Positions 23,601 to 33,970 of a DNA stretch of 64,000 nt are shown in pieces. Every line of letters begins with the position of its first letter. The stretch's first letter is position 1. A model generated the notes under the pieces. The model did no database searches. It saw nothing but the letters and a program-made list of their open reading frames with translations, and had not been told where the DNA came from. This DNA is from Larix kaempferi (taxonomy: Eukaryota; Streptophyta; Pinopsida; Pinales; Pinaceae). The position numbers and the translations under genes are program-made. The DNA lies in NCBI GenBank assembly GCA_027924585.1, contig BSBM01000106.1, positions 36,664,501 through 36,728,500 on the forward strand, written 5' to 3'.

Positions 23601-23902
23601 GAGAGACGGTGGGAATTTTCCAATGCCACTGAGCTAGGGGATGGATCCCTCAGCAAATAGTTGGCCCTCACCTATTTTATCCCTTGATGGGGGTAGCAAT
23701 ACTTAATGATGGTGGATTGAGTTGGTTTCCTTGGTGGGTGTTCCATGTGTCATAGGTATAGAGAATTCCTTATGTGGTTGCGAGCCCCTAACCTAACATT
23801 GGAATATTGGTCATGATGTGTGACCCCTAACTTAACTTGTTGGTTAAGTCGGTCTTCTGTGGGATCATATACTTATTGGAGGCTTACCCCTATACCTCTT
23901 TA

Positions 23903-24549
23903 TGTTGATGTATATGTAACTTCGGAATGTATTTCACATATATGTATATTGTATTCCTATAGAGATGTTATTATTCCTCTATACGGAAGTGTCACCATTT
24001 ATATTGTAAGTGTCGTAACTTATACTTGATGGGTTATTAGACCACCTTGTTGGGGTCAGCCCTGTATAAGTCATGTGGGTCAAAGGGTTATTAGACCACC
24101 CTATTGGGGGTTGGCCATGTGGGTCAAAGGGTTATTAGACCATCCTAGTGGGGGTCGGCCCAGTCAGCATTATGTTAAGTGGTTAAGTTGAGGCCGACCT
24201 AGTTGAGTAAAGGTCAAGTCAAGTTAGTGTATAAATAGAGAGTATGTCTCTCTCATTTTACACATTCTATTCTCTCACTCACATTGTGAAGAGTGGCGCA
24301 CTTGTGGAGGAGGAGGCTCTACTGCTAGGAGAAGACTATCTCTTGTATTCTGGTTGTATCATTGCTCTATCTATCTCTGAGGAAGTTATTGGGGTTTTTC
24401 ACCTTTATTCGTTTTCCCCAAGAAAACTCTGTGTCTCTTGAGTGCTTGCATTATTGTGTCCATGATTAATATGCTGTAGATATGCTATACATGTTGTTCT
24501 CTCAGTTAATATCCTAGATCATATTGAAGTAAATTCTGAAAATTTAACA
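23903..24549 (+). repeat. 5' LTR of copia 2
   Basis: It starts TGTTGATGTATATG and ends aaaatttaaca. It includes three tandem units starting gggttattagacca at 24031, 24085 and 24129 in the U3 part, and a TATA box tataaata at 24230-24237. The 3' LTR matches but has an extra 45-bp tandem copy. Confidence 0.95.
24230..24237 (+). promoter_or_regulatory. TATA box of the copia 2 LTR
   Basis: tataaata lies in the sequence gtgtataaatagagag, conserved at 30694-30701 in the 3' LTR. It sits just downstream of the U3 tandem repeats, as expected for a promoter with upstream enhancer repeats. Activity is inferred. Confidence 0.7.
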
Positions 24550-24563
24550 TAGTATCAGAGCTA
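24550..24563 (+). other. Primer-binding site of copia 2 (one mismatch to initiator tRNA-Met site)
   Basis: tagtatcagagcta follows the LTR directly. The canonical site starts tggtatcagagc, so one G-to-A change is present. Confidence 0.85.
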
Positions 24564-25205
24564 GCATGAAAGAAGGCATGATATGGCATGTCTGACACTT
24601 GTTGCACTTACGATGCTAGGGCTTGATATAGCAAAAACCAGTCATCGTAGCACTTTCTCTGTAAATCCGTTTTGGCAAAGTTTTCGGTCTGAAACCTTTA
24701 CAGGTTGAAGATTAAATCCCCATGTACCTTGTGTCCAAAGGACAACCTCTAATTCGTTGTACTTTGTGATTTATGATATGTACAATATAGGTTTCTGCCT
24801 CTTCCAGATCTGAGTCAAAATCAGGTGACCTTGGGAAAAAGGTCATAACTTGGGCTAGAAAGCTCCAAATGAAATTTCGTAAAAAGTGACAGGTATTACA
24901 CAGACTGTACTATCTCAAGCAAATTGTTCAGAGGCCGAAGTTGAACTAGTGACACGTGATACACCGTACAAGTTCTCTCTCCTGTATTATCTCATAAACA
25001 GGTCACGTTGTGACACTTGTCATAACTCTCTCTCAGAGAATCCAATTGAGGTCAGACCTGTTGGGATGGAAAGATAACAGGTCAGGCTATCTCAGGAATC
25101 TTTTTCAGACCCTATGGATCGAAAAGTTTGAAGTTACACCAGAAACAATAAGGTACATATTTCTGTCAAAACAGAATTATTTTTGAGTACCTTCATTCAT
25201 GGCTT

Positions 25206-25514
25206 CCAGAATTTAGGGCTTTGGAGAAAGTTGGAATTTTTGTAATCGGAGACCACGGATGGATGCTACTCATCAAAATTGAAATTTAGAGACCAAGATC
25301 AGAATTTTTGGTTGGGCAGAAGGCCAGGCTTGATCAGACCCTAGTTCGGGACTTTGATCAGAAAAGTGGAAAATTAGGGCTTCTGCAAAAATGTAAATTT
25401 TTGAAATCTGTGACCACGGCTGGAAGCTCCTCATAAAATAGAAGCTTAGAGCTTTGGATCAGACCTTTTGATTGGGAAGAAGAGTGGGCTTCATCAAATC
25501 CTAGTTCGAGGTCA
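25206..25514 (+). repeat. Tandem duplication of about 170 bp inside copia 2
   Basis: Blocks at about 25206-25352 and 25374-25514 share ttagggctt, a gaccacgg core, gaagctcctcat-like text and a ggcttgatcagaccctagttcg end. It lies where gag would be expected, but no gag motif is seen between 24564 and 26780. Confidence 0.65.
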
Positions 25515-26785
25515 CGTCTAGTGAATCCGAAAGTTTCAAAGGCAAAATTGAGGAGTGAAACTTTGCAGTTTTCAAATTCTGAATATACCAGCTTGATCAG
25601 CTCATCAAGGCACATATTTCTATCCTTTCGGAAGTTTGAATTTTTGGGGTTTCTCTGACAAACCCTATTACAGCTCAAGATCCAGTTCCTGCAAATCAAG
25701 TGGATTGGGTTAATCCTAGAAGAGGATGGATTGGTCACCTGCAATAGTGAAGAAGTTCCTATTTTAGAGGGAGATGAGGCTAAGGCCTTCCATAAGAAGA
25801 TTATAAGCAATCTTGACAGGTATGGCTTACAGGTATGTTTCAAATTCTGTTTATGATTAAGTTTATGATATGTTTGTCTTCATCTCATTACAGTACAATC
25901 TTGATTAATTACTAGACTTGTCGTATTACCTTATAGAAGATATTCATTGATTAAGGTTTTGACACTTATGATTGTACTAATGCATTGTGATGTTGTATGA
26001 GGTTTATGTTGTTTGCTAACACAAAAGGTACACCAAGAAAGTCAAATCATGTTCTACTTCAAGAACATATGCTCATGGTGACATGAAGACAAAGATTCAT
26101 CCATTGTCATGGATCACATAGAAGATCTACTTTGAAGGTATGTATAACTTGGCCATACAATGGTTAACTTATGAGACATGCAGGTTACTAGCACAAGTCA
26201 CTGAAGAGAACCAAAAGACATTATGCGGGTATGTTAGACATAACTAGCTAGCATGCTAATCCAGGTATGTTTTTCCTATATCAAGCTAGAATCCTACCTT
26301 GTGTTAGGATCTTATACTGTTGTGTTGTTGATAATGATTATTCATGAAGTCATAGGTTTGAATAATCATGGTTGTATGCATATTATGTTTCTTACCATAA
26401 TTGATGATATGACTAACCAGAAGAATCATGAAGGTATAGGTTTGAATAATCACGGGTTTTATGCATATTATATCTCTTATCTTGATTGATGATTCAACTA
26501 ACCAAAAGATTCCTATGATCAAATAAGAATATGTATGAGTAAAATAAGACTTCCCTGAAACCTTGAATACTAATGTTTATTATTTGTGAATGATCATGAA
26601 TATACATGTTTAAGATTATTGTGTTTTGATAGTATTACGAATATACTAATAAATGTGTGATTATGTATGAGACCTCAAGGATAACACAATGATGATACTA
26701 ATAAGCATGCATAGTGATTAAGGATGGATGTAAGTTCAAGGACATGTAATCCAGGAAGCAAATATCAAGAGGGAGCACACTCTAG

Positions 26786-27900
26786 TTGTTCCTACAAGAA
26801 AGCAAAGGAGCACACTTCAGTAGTTTCTGCAAGGATGCAGATATTCAGAGGGATTTGACCACTTCTCACAATCCACATAAGAATGGAGTTGCAAAAAAAA
26901 AAGAAGCAAAGACTGAGAGGGAGTCAACCCAACAAACAAACAAAGATAAGTATTTGAATTGTCATTACTTGCATATTTTATTGTTTAAATAATACTGTTC
27001 AATAATGTATATACTGATGTTCCTAGAATTAGGTTGTGTATTATGCATATTAGAATAGTTGCATTGATGAACATTATACTACTAATATGCATGGGTAAGT
27101 GGCCTATGGCACTGTACAACATTCCATTGCTACTTATCTAGAATGAAACCTCTTTGCTGACATGTTGGGAGCTGTGCACACTCTTAACAATGTTCTAGTA
27201 GAGATTGGAAGGCATCTAGAAAGTTACGGAATATGGATAAATGTTGTATTGAATCATTGGATAAGATAATTGCATGACTGTATGACATATATCTTTATGT
27301 GTAAGAAATTGTTCTAAAAACTATGAGATGTTTCTAATCATGCAATTTAACTTGTTGTGTAGGAAAGATCGTATGCCATCACCTACAAAAGAATAGCTAC
27401 AACATTTTTTCAGCAACAAAATTATCTATTGAAGATATTGAAGTTCCCAAGATACGGGAAGAATGCCATGATCCGTCGATCATGAAGAACGATGTTTGGG
27501 ATGCGGTTCCAAGAGTTGAAGGGAAGTCTGTTGTGACTTCCAAATGGAACTATCAGATCAAGCATGTTGCATATGGCAACATTGAGAAATATAAAAGTGA
27601 TGAAACAGAAGATGCACCAGATGGATTTCAAGACAGCATGATGTAGTCATATATGTGTGCAGAACTTGGTATGGTAGGATAGACAGCTTTCTATCCAGTT
27701 TTGTCTTTACCAAGAATAAAGCGGATTCCAACCTTTTCTACAAGGTTGAGAAAGGCAATCCAGTGATACTACTTTTGTATGCGGATAACCTGTTTGTTAC
27801 AGGTGAAGATAGATTGATTGCCGACACGTAGCGGAAGCTTGCTGCCGAGTTCGAGATGAAGAACTTGGGGATGATGCACTATTTTTTTTTGGCATGGAGG
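26786..27900 (+). pseudogene. pol: Remnants of integrase and RT of copia 2
   Basis: The piece at 26805-26900 encodes the end of the integrase core (KGAHFSSFCKD, then HNPHKNGVAKKK, in place of QQNGVAERKN). From about 27420 an RT N-terminus is visible (DVWDAVPRVEGKSVVTSKW, then NIEKYKS). From about 27640 the palm follows, with the active site LLLYADNLF at about 27772, where YVDD or YADD is expected, so the second catalytic Asp is Asn. A frameshift at the T-run near 27885 precedes the RNase H frame. Large parts between these pieces are missing or unreadable. Dead. Confidence 0.8.
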
Positions 27901-27901
27901 T

Positions 27902-28741
27902 GTGGCAGAGTCAGATGGAATATTCCTTGGACAAGGGAAGTATGCAGTAGAGATCCTAAAGAGGTTCGGGATGATGGATTGCAAGGCCATGGCCACACCT
28001 ATGGCATCGAATCTGAAGCTTCTTTGTGATGCTTCATCTGAGCCGGTTGATGTCTCTATGCATCATCAAATGATTGGGTCCTTGATGTACCTGACGAACA
28101 CGAGACCAGATATTTGCTTTGCGGTGAACACATTGAGCGAGTTCCTAATGGATCCAAGGAGTGTTCACTTGGTTGCTGTAAAGCATGTTCTGAGGTACCT
28201 GAAGGGTACAGTTGATTATGGGCTCAAATATGACGTGAATCAAAAGTATAACCTGCAGGGTTATGTTGATTCAGATTGGGCAGGCAGTGCTGCAGATAGG
28301 AAGAGCACATTTGGGTGCTGCTTCAGTATGGGATCAGGTGTGATCTCTTGGTTCAGCAGGAAGCAGTCCTGCGTAGCACTGAGTACAGCTGAGGCAAAGT
28401 ATGTTGCATCCTGTTCAGCTAGTTGTGAGGCAGTATGGCTACGGAAGCTACTGTCTGAGTTATTTGATCTCCCGTTGGATTCTATTGGTATCTTTTGTGA
28501 TAACCAGAGTTGTGTGAAGCTGTCCGAGAACCCAGTGTTTCATGACAGGTTGAAACACATAGAGATCAAATATGACTATATCAGGGATATGGTGCAGAGA
28601 GGAGCTGTGAAGCTCCTGTACATTGCGACGGACGAGCAGATTGCAGATGTGCTGACGAAGCCACTAGCTGGGGTGAAGTTCGAGTACTTCAAGGAGAGGC
28701 TTGGTGTTCTTCAGATTGATGACACTTCGAGGAAGAAGTGA
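27902..28741 (+). CDS. pol: RT C-terminus and RNase H of copia 2 (open frame of 279 codons)
   Basis: An unbroken frame begins at the RT thumb (GKYAVEILKRFGM, DCKAMATPMASN, IGSLMYLTNTRPDICFAV) and continues into RNase H: GYVDSDWAGSAADRKST (first Asp), CVALSTAEAKYVA (Glu), FCDNQSC and RLKHIEIKYDYIRD, ending QIADVLTKPL before the stop at 28739. All expected RNase H acidic motifs are present. Intact coding here contrasts with the ruined upstream pol. Long frames in dead elements can persist by chance, so I treat it as the surviving end of pol and not as an independent gene. Confidence 0.88.
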   Translation: MAESDGIFLGQGKYAVEILKRFGMMDCKAMATPMASNLKLLCDASSEPVDVSMHHQMIGSLMYLTNTRPDICFAVNTLSEFLMDPRSVHLVAVKHVLRYLKGTVDYGLKYDVNQKYNLQGYVDSDWAGSAADRKSTFGCCFSMGSGVISWFSRKQSCVALSTAEAKYVASCSASCEAVWLRKLLSELFDLPLDSIGIFCDNQSCVKLSENPVFHDRLKHIEIKYDYIRDMVQRGAVKLLYIATDEQIADVLTKPLAGVKFEYFKERLGVLQIDDTSRKK

Positions 28742-28829
28742 TGGACACATTTGCAGAAGCCATTCCAAGCATGTTGGAAGGAGGATCCTTCACATGGTTG
28801 TGGATGTAAACGTTGGATGATGAGCATTA

Positions 28830-29440
28830 GGATGATGCTCCAGTTACTGCTCTATATACGCATCATGTTGGATGTTGGATATGATCAGTTGGATCATTTA
28901 TATATGTACGCATAATGTTGGATGCTGGATATGATCAGTTGGATCATTTGTATGTATTTTGTATATGCATCATGTTGGATGCTTGGACCATGTATATGTA
29001 TATGTATCAGATGGATACATTGTATGATCAGGTGGATCATGTACGGTGATATGTATCATGTATTTGTATTTGTATCAGGTGGATACACTGTATGATCAAG
29101 TGGATCATGTATGATGATATGTATCAGGTAGATACTTAGTATGCATCAGGTAGATGCATTGTATGATCAGGTGGATCATGTATGGTGATATGTATCATGT
29201 ATTTGTATTTGTATCGGGTGGATACACTGTATGATCAGGTGGATCATGTATGATGATATGTATCAAGTAGATACTTGGTATGCATCAGGTAGATGCATTG
29301 CATGATCAGGATGATCATGGATGATGAGCTTCAGGATGTTGCTCCAAATGACATGCAGTAGGATGTTGTAGTGATGATGATCAGGATGATCATGTGTACA
29401 TCAGGATGATGTATGGTGAGTATCAGGTTGATACTTTGTG
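28830..29440 (+). repeat. Short-period tandem repeat in the copia 2 3' region
   Basis: Dense, imperfect repetition of words such as atgatcaggtggatcat, tgtatcaggtggatac and gcatcatgttggatg, with periods of about 17 to 35 bp and a higher-order copy of roughly 130 bp (compare 29037-29150 with 29160-29280). Non-coding. Confidence 0.85.
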
Positions 29441-29466
29441 GCCGTGGAACAGGTTGTGCAGATAAG

Positions 29467-29965
29467 CATGTAATTTGTGCCCTGGGAGATTTGCAGATGG
29501 TCTTTCGAGGTTTTTCCTATGGCATGTAATTCGTACCCCGGGACATCTGGCAAATGCTCTTTCAAGGTTTTGCTTGGGAGGACATATAATTTGTGCCCTG
29601 GGAGATCTGTAGATAGTCTTTTGAGGTTTTTCCTATGGCATGTAATTTGTGCCTTGGGATATCTGGCAGATGCTCTTTCGAGGTTTTGTCCTATGGCATG
29701 TAATTTGTGCCCTGGGAGATCCGATAGGTTGAGCCGTGTGCTCGTAATCAGTCCTGGGGTGCTCTTTCAAGGTTTTTCCATGACCACATGTAATTTGTGC
29801 CCTAGGAGATCCGATAGGTTGAGCCTTGTGCTCGTAATCAGTCCTGGGATGCTCTTTCGAGGTTTTATGGTGACCACATGTAATTTGTGCCCTGGGAGAT
29901 CCGATAGGTTGAGCTGTGTGCTCATAATCAGTCCTGGGATTCTCTTTCGAGGTTTTGTGGTGGGG
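29467..29965 (+). repeat. Minisatellite in copia 2: four units of about 56 bp, then three of about 90 bp
   Basis: Every unit begins catgtaatttgtgccctggg and ends ctctttcgaggtttt. Units start at about 29467, 29521, 29582, 29638, 29696, 29787 and 29877. The last three contain an extra segment (ccgataggttgagc then gtaatcagtcc), so a longer unit arose from the short one and was then amplified. A long frame across it (29477-30025) is a by-product of repetition. A weaker unit may continue to about 30080. Confidence 0.88.
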
Positions 29966-30322
29966 TCACATGCAATAAGTCCTAGAGATCTGGACAGGAT
30001 GAAAAAGGCCTCAGATTCTCCTTAGGGTTCTTGCTAGTCAAGAGACTCTTTTAAGGTTTTGTGACGCACGTAATAAGTCCTGAGATTTCCACAGTATGGC
30101 CAATGATGACGAAGACCTGCAGGTAGTGGGCCTACATCCAATATGAGAAAGGACTGGCTCTGTAGAACTTCCTATGACGAGTAGATTCAGAGATTGATTG
30201 AGATAGCAGCAGCAGTGACGAGGATGATGACTCGATGATGATTATCCAATGACGATGATCCAGAGAAGATGACTTGTGCTAGAAGACCTGTGTCGAGAAA
30301 TACCTTCCTAATTAAGAGGGAG

Positions 30323-31012
30323 TGTTGATGTATATGTAACTTCAGAATGTATTTCACATATATTTATATTGTATTCCTATAGAGATGTTATTATTCCTCT
30401 ATACGGAAGTGGTTGTATTCCTATAGAGATGTTATTATTCCTCTATACGAAAGTGTCGTTATTTATATTGTAAGTGTCGTAACTTATACTTGATGGGTTA
30501 TTAGACCACCTTGTTGGGGTCGGCCCTGTATAAGTCATGTGGGTCAAAGGGTTATTAGACCACCCTATTAGGGGCAGGCCATGTGGGTCAAAGGGTTATT
30601 AGACCACCCTAGTGGGGGTCGACTCAGTCAACATTATGTTAAGTGGTTAAGTTGAGGCCAACCTAGTTGAGTAAAGGTCAAGTCAAGTTAGTGTATAAAT
30701 AGAGAGTGTGTCTCTCTCATTTTACACATTCTATTCTCTCACTCACACTGTGGAGAGTGGTGCACTTGTGGAGGAGGAGGCTCTGCTGCTAGGAGAAGAC
30801 TATCTCTTGTATTCTGGTTGTATCATTGCTCTATCTATCTCTGAGGAAGTTATTGGGTTTTTTCACCTTTATGGTTTTCCCCAAGTAAACTCTGTGTCTC
30901 TTGTGTGCTTGCATTATTGTGTCCATGATTAATATGCTGTAGATATGATGTACATGTTGTTCTCTCAGTTAAGATCCTAGATCATATTGAAGTAAATTCT
31001 GAAAATTTAACA
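30323..31012 (+). repeat. 3' LTR of copia 2
   Basis: 690 bp, starting TGTTGATG. It contains a private tandem duplication of about 45 bp (30368-30412 repeated at 30413-30457) that accounts for most of the length difference from the 5' LTR. It was gained after insertion or by unequal copying. Confidence 0.95.
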
Positions 31013-32413
31013 CTTTATATATGAGAGAGTCATGTTCTCATCATGTTCTATCAACTTGGTCTTCCTCTTGTGCTTATGATTGGGGTTCGTTATTGATATC
31101 TAGCTCACTATCCTTCTGTAGTAGAGCAGTTATACTTGTGTATTTTTTGATGTGTAACGCATGGTCTCCCACCAGGTATGCCTTGGCCTAGGGTTTATGG
31201 CAAGAGACATTGTGAAGTCATGCATGACTCTTGATTTTGCGGATTCTATCACAGTGAAAGGTTGTAATCGGGTTTTCTCCCCCATGAGGGCTTCCCATGA
31301 TACATGTTGTGTAGTTGTGCATTTAATTCTATATACATGTGATCCTATAATTTGCTTACTGTTGTTGTAGCTACCCTCATATCTAGGGATGAAGTTGGAA
31401 CGTAAGCATGTTGTTTTGCATTAATATAGCTTTGAAACAACCACCTATATTATAATGTTGTTTGGCATTATAGCCGAAGACACTTTCACAGGAGGGTGTG
31501 GCCCACCCATTGCAGGGTTGTCACGAACGGAGAGTGCATCTCCAATTTAATGCTAGAAACAAAAGTGAGAGGACTATTCAGAGAGACGGTAACATTTTCC
31601 AATGCCATTGAGCCAAGGGATGGGTCCCTCGACAAATAGTTGGCCCTCACCTATTTTATCCCTTGATGGTGGTAGCAGTACTTAATGATAGTGGATTGAG
31701 TTGGTTTCCTTGGTGGGTTTTCCATGTGTCATAGGTATAGAGAAGTCCTTATGTGGTTGTGAGCCCCTAAGCTAACATTGGAATATTGGTCATGATGTGT
31801 GACCCCTAACTTAACTTGTTGGTTAAGTCGGTCTTCTGTGGGATCATATACTTATTGGAGGCTTACCCCTAGACCTCTATATATATGAGAGAGTTATTTT
31901 CTCATCATGTTCTATCAACTTGGTCTTCCTCTTGTGCTTATGATTGGGGTTTGTTATTCTCTAGATCACTATCCTTCTGTAGTAGAGCAGTTATACTCAT
32001 GTATTCTTTGATGTGTAACGCATGGTCTCCCACCAGGTATGCCTTCGCCTAGGGTTTATGGCAAGATACATTGTCATGAAGTCATGCATGACTCTTGATT
32101 TTGTGGATTCTATCACAGTGAAAGGTTGTAATTGGGTTTTGTACCCCATGAGGGCTCCCTATGATACATGTTGTGTAGTTGTGCATTTTCTATATACATG
32201 TGATCCTATAATTTGCTTATTGTTGTTGTAGCTACCCTCATATCTAGGGATGAAGTTGGAATGTAAGCATTTTGTTTTGCATTAATATAGATTTGAAAGA
32301 ACCACCTATATTATAATGTTTTTTGGCATTATAGTCGAAGACACTTTCACAGGAGGGTGTGGCCCACCCATCGCAGGGTTGTCATGAACGGAGAGTGCAT
32401 CTCCAATTTAATG

Positions 32414-32596
32414 CTAGAAACAAAAGTGAGAGGACTGGTCAAAGAGATGGTACCATTTTCCAACACCACAAAGCAAAGGGATGGATCCCTCAGCAAATAG
32501 TTTCACATAGGCCTCCACCACCAAAGTAGTATTTACATTCAGGGTAATCACAATGTCTTCCAAGAGCTTGGACAAGCTTTGAAAACATAGTTTCAA
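32414..32596 (-). pseudogene. Unidentified coding fragment, minus strand
   Basis: A 60-codon frame whose middle reads EDIVITLNVNTTLVVEAYVK has the look of real protein sequence (helical, balanced composition). Its last third overlaps truncated tandem unit 3; the equivalent positions in units 1 and 2 retain only a short part of the same reading. This suggests the tandem units end inside an exon. I do not recognise the family. Confidence 0.25.
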
Positions 32597-32599
32597 CCA

Positions 32600-33970
32600 A
32601 ACCGAGAATTTTCAAACACAGTTTCAACCAGACCCAAATTGATTGATAAAAACTTTAAAATGGTGATTTGATCCATAACCGACAGAACCCATCGACTCTA
32701 GTTCCCATCAACTCTAGCCATCATAATGGATGCCATTAAAACCGTGAAGATTTCTAATTGCACATTGCGATTGATCAGCAACTGATGGTGCGTGCGATGA
32801 TGAATGATCATTTACTAGCATTTGTGTCAATTAGTTGTAGTCAGGAGATAATTATGGAATAACATCCCCATCTCATCAAACTAGATGGGATATAATTGCG
32901 CTTGGGATGGGGGTTGGGGAGGTTGGTCGCCCGCGTGATAGCCACGGGAAACATTTTCGCGGGTGGCACTTGTCCCCTCCTCTACGTGGCTAAGAGGCAC
33001 CCCATTCGGGGCAAATTTTTTAATTATTTGGTTAAATAAACCATTTTAAATTAGTAGCTTATTAAATCCATGGGGAGATCAATAATAAACAAACAATAAT
33101 AATCATTCAAAAATATTTAAATAATAAACTGTAATAATGGTAACACTTTGTCACTTTGTATATTGTAAATTAAATTACATCAAGAAATGATCCCTTCATT
33201 TTCTAAGATTTGGAAGGTTCAATTTTATACAATTTTTAAAGATTAAAAAGATTCAATTTTATACCATTTTCAAAGATTCAAAAGATACAATTTTCAAAGA
33301 CTAAAAAATTCAATTTTTGAATATTGGTGCAAATGAAAGGGTGGGAATGATTTGCTCTGGTTTAAACCACGCGTATGGAGAGATAGACATAGGTGCCAAT
33401 TGGAAGGAAAGGGAGTCAGACGAACTGTAGAAATCAGGTTCCAACACTATCCATGCAACTCTTCTTTTTATTTTTGATGTAGGAACCACCTGCAATTTCA
33501 ACAAAAAACACTTCCCCAAATTCTTGAACTCTTACCTTGAGTATAAATTCAATTTCTTTGTTCAAAAATGGCGTTTTTCCTTTAATAATATGATTACAAT
33601 AGGGCCATGATCTACTGTTGCTCGTACACAAATGGAATCTAAAATGGAGTTCGATTCCCAAATAGAGTATACTTGGGTATTCAAATTTGTGCACAATGAC
33701 AATTTGCCACGATTTTTCCTCCAGGTTAGCGTTCATTTCTTCAGGGTTTGTTTCAACATTTGAGAAACTTATTTTTTCATGAACAAGTGGAAAAAAACAA
33801 CTACTATCCTTCAACACACTTCCAAAAACTCAAACCCTAACCCTGAAATATGGAACCTAGCTATCAATTCCATAACTCAATCTGTGTATAAAAATGATAA
33901 ACAAATGCTAAAATATCCAATATTTTACCTTCAACGACAGTAGATTCTCACCCAACACATTTATTTATTC
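32600..33970. other. No gene recognised
   Basis: A GC-richer patch lies at 32895-33010. Short AT-rich direct repeats of aattcaattttata and caaagattcaaaaga lie at 33210-33320. A minus-strand frame of 127 codons at 33434-33817 shows no family motif and starts in AT-rich DNA; I do not count it as a gene. Confidence 0.4.

Larger units (their letters stand above)
23903..31012 (+). mobile_element. Ty1/copia LTR retrotransposon (copia 2), decayed
   Basis: A 7,110-bp insertion with LTRs 23903-24549 and 30323-31012, a perfect target duplication CTTTA (23898-23902 and 31013-31017), a primer site with one mismatch to initiator tRNA-Met, and the purine tract aattaagagggag before the 3' LTR. Internally only parts of integrase, RT and an intact RNase H are recognisable; gag and protease are not. 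The last 1.5 kb before the 3' LTR is made of tandem repeats. Confidence 0.95.
23601..32500. repeat. Tandem array of about 0.86-kb units, split by copia 2
   Basis: Unit 1 is 23601-23902 plus 31018-31580 (865 bp without copia 2). Unit 2 is 31581-32441 (861 bp). A truncated unit 3 starts at 32442 and ends near 32500. Each starts gagagacggt or agagatggt, runs through ttttccaatgcca, ggatggatccctc, a tatatatgagag stretch, a conserved block with cctagggtttatggcaag, and ends near gtgagaggact. Units 1 and 2 are very alike, showing that duplication predates the copia 2 insertion. Function unknown. Confidence 0.88.

Noticed and set aside
29477-30025. 182-codon open frame with repeated PGRSDRLS-type text
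   Set aside because: It lies wholly in the minisatellite of copia 2; the frame stays open because the units repeat, and it has no link to pol.
33434-33817. 127-codon minus-strand frame
   Set aside because: No recognisable domain, AT-rich surroundings, no splice or promoter context; it could be chance.
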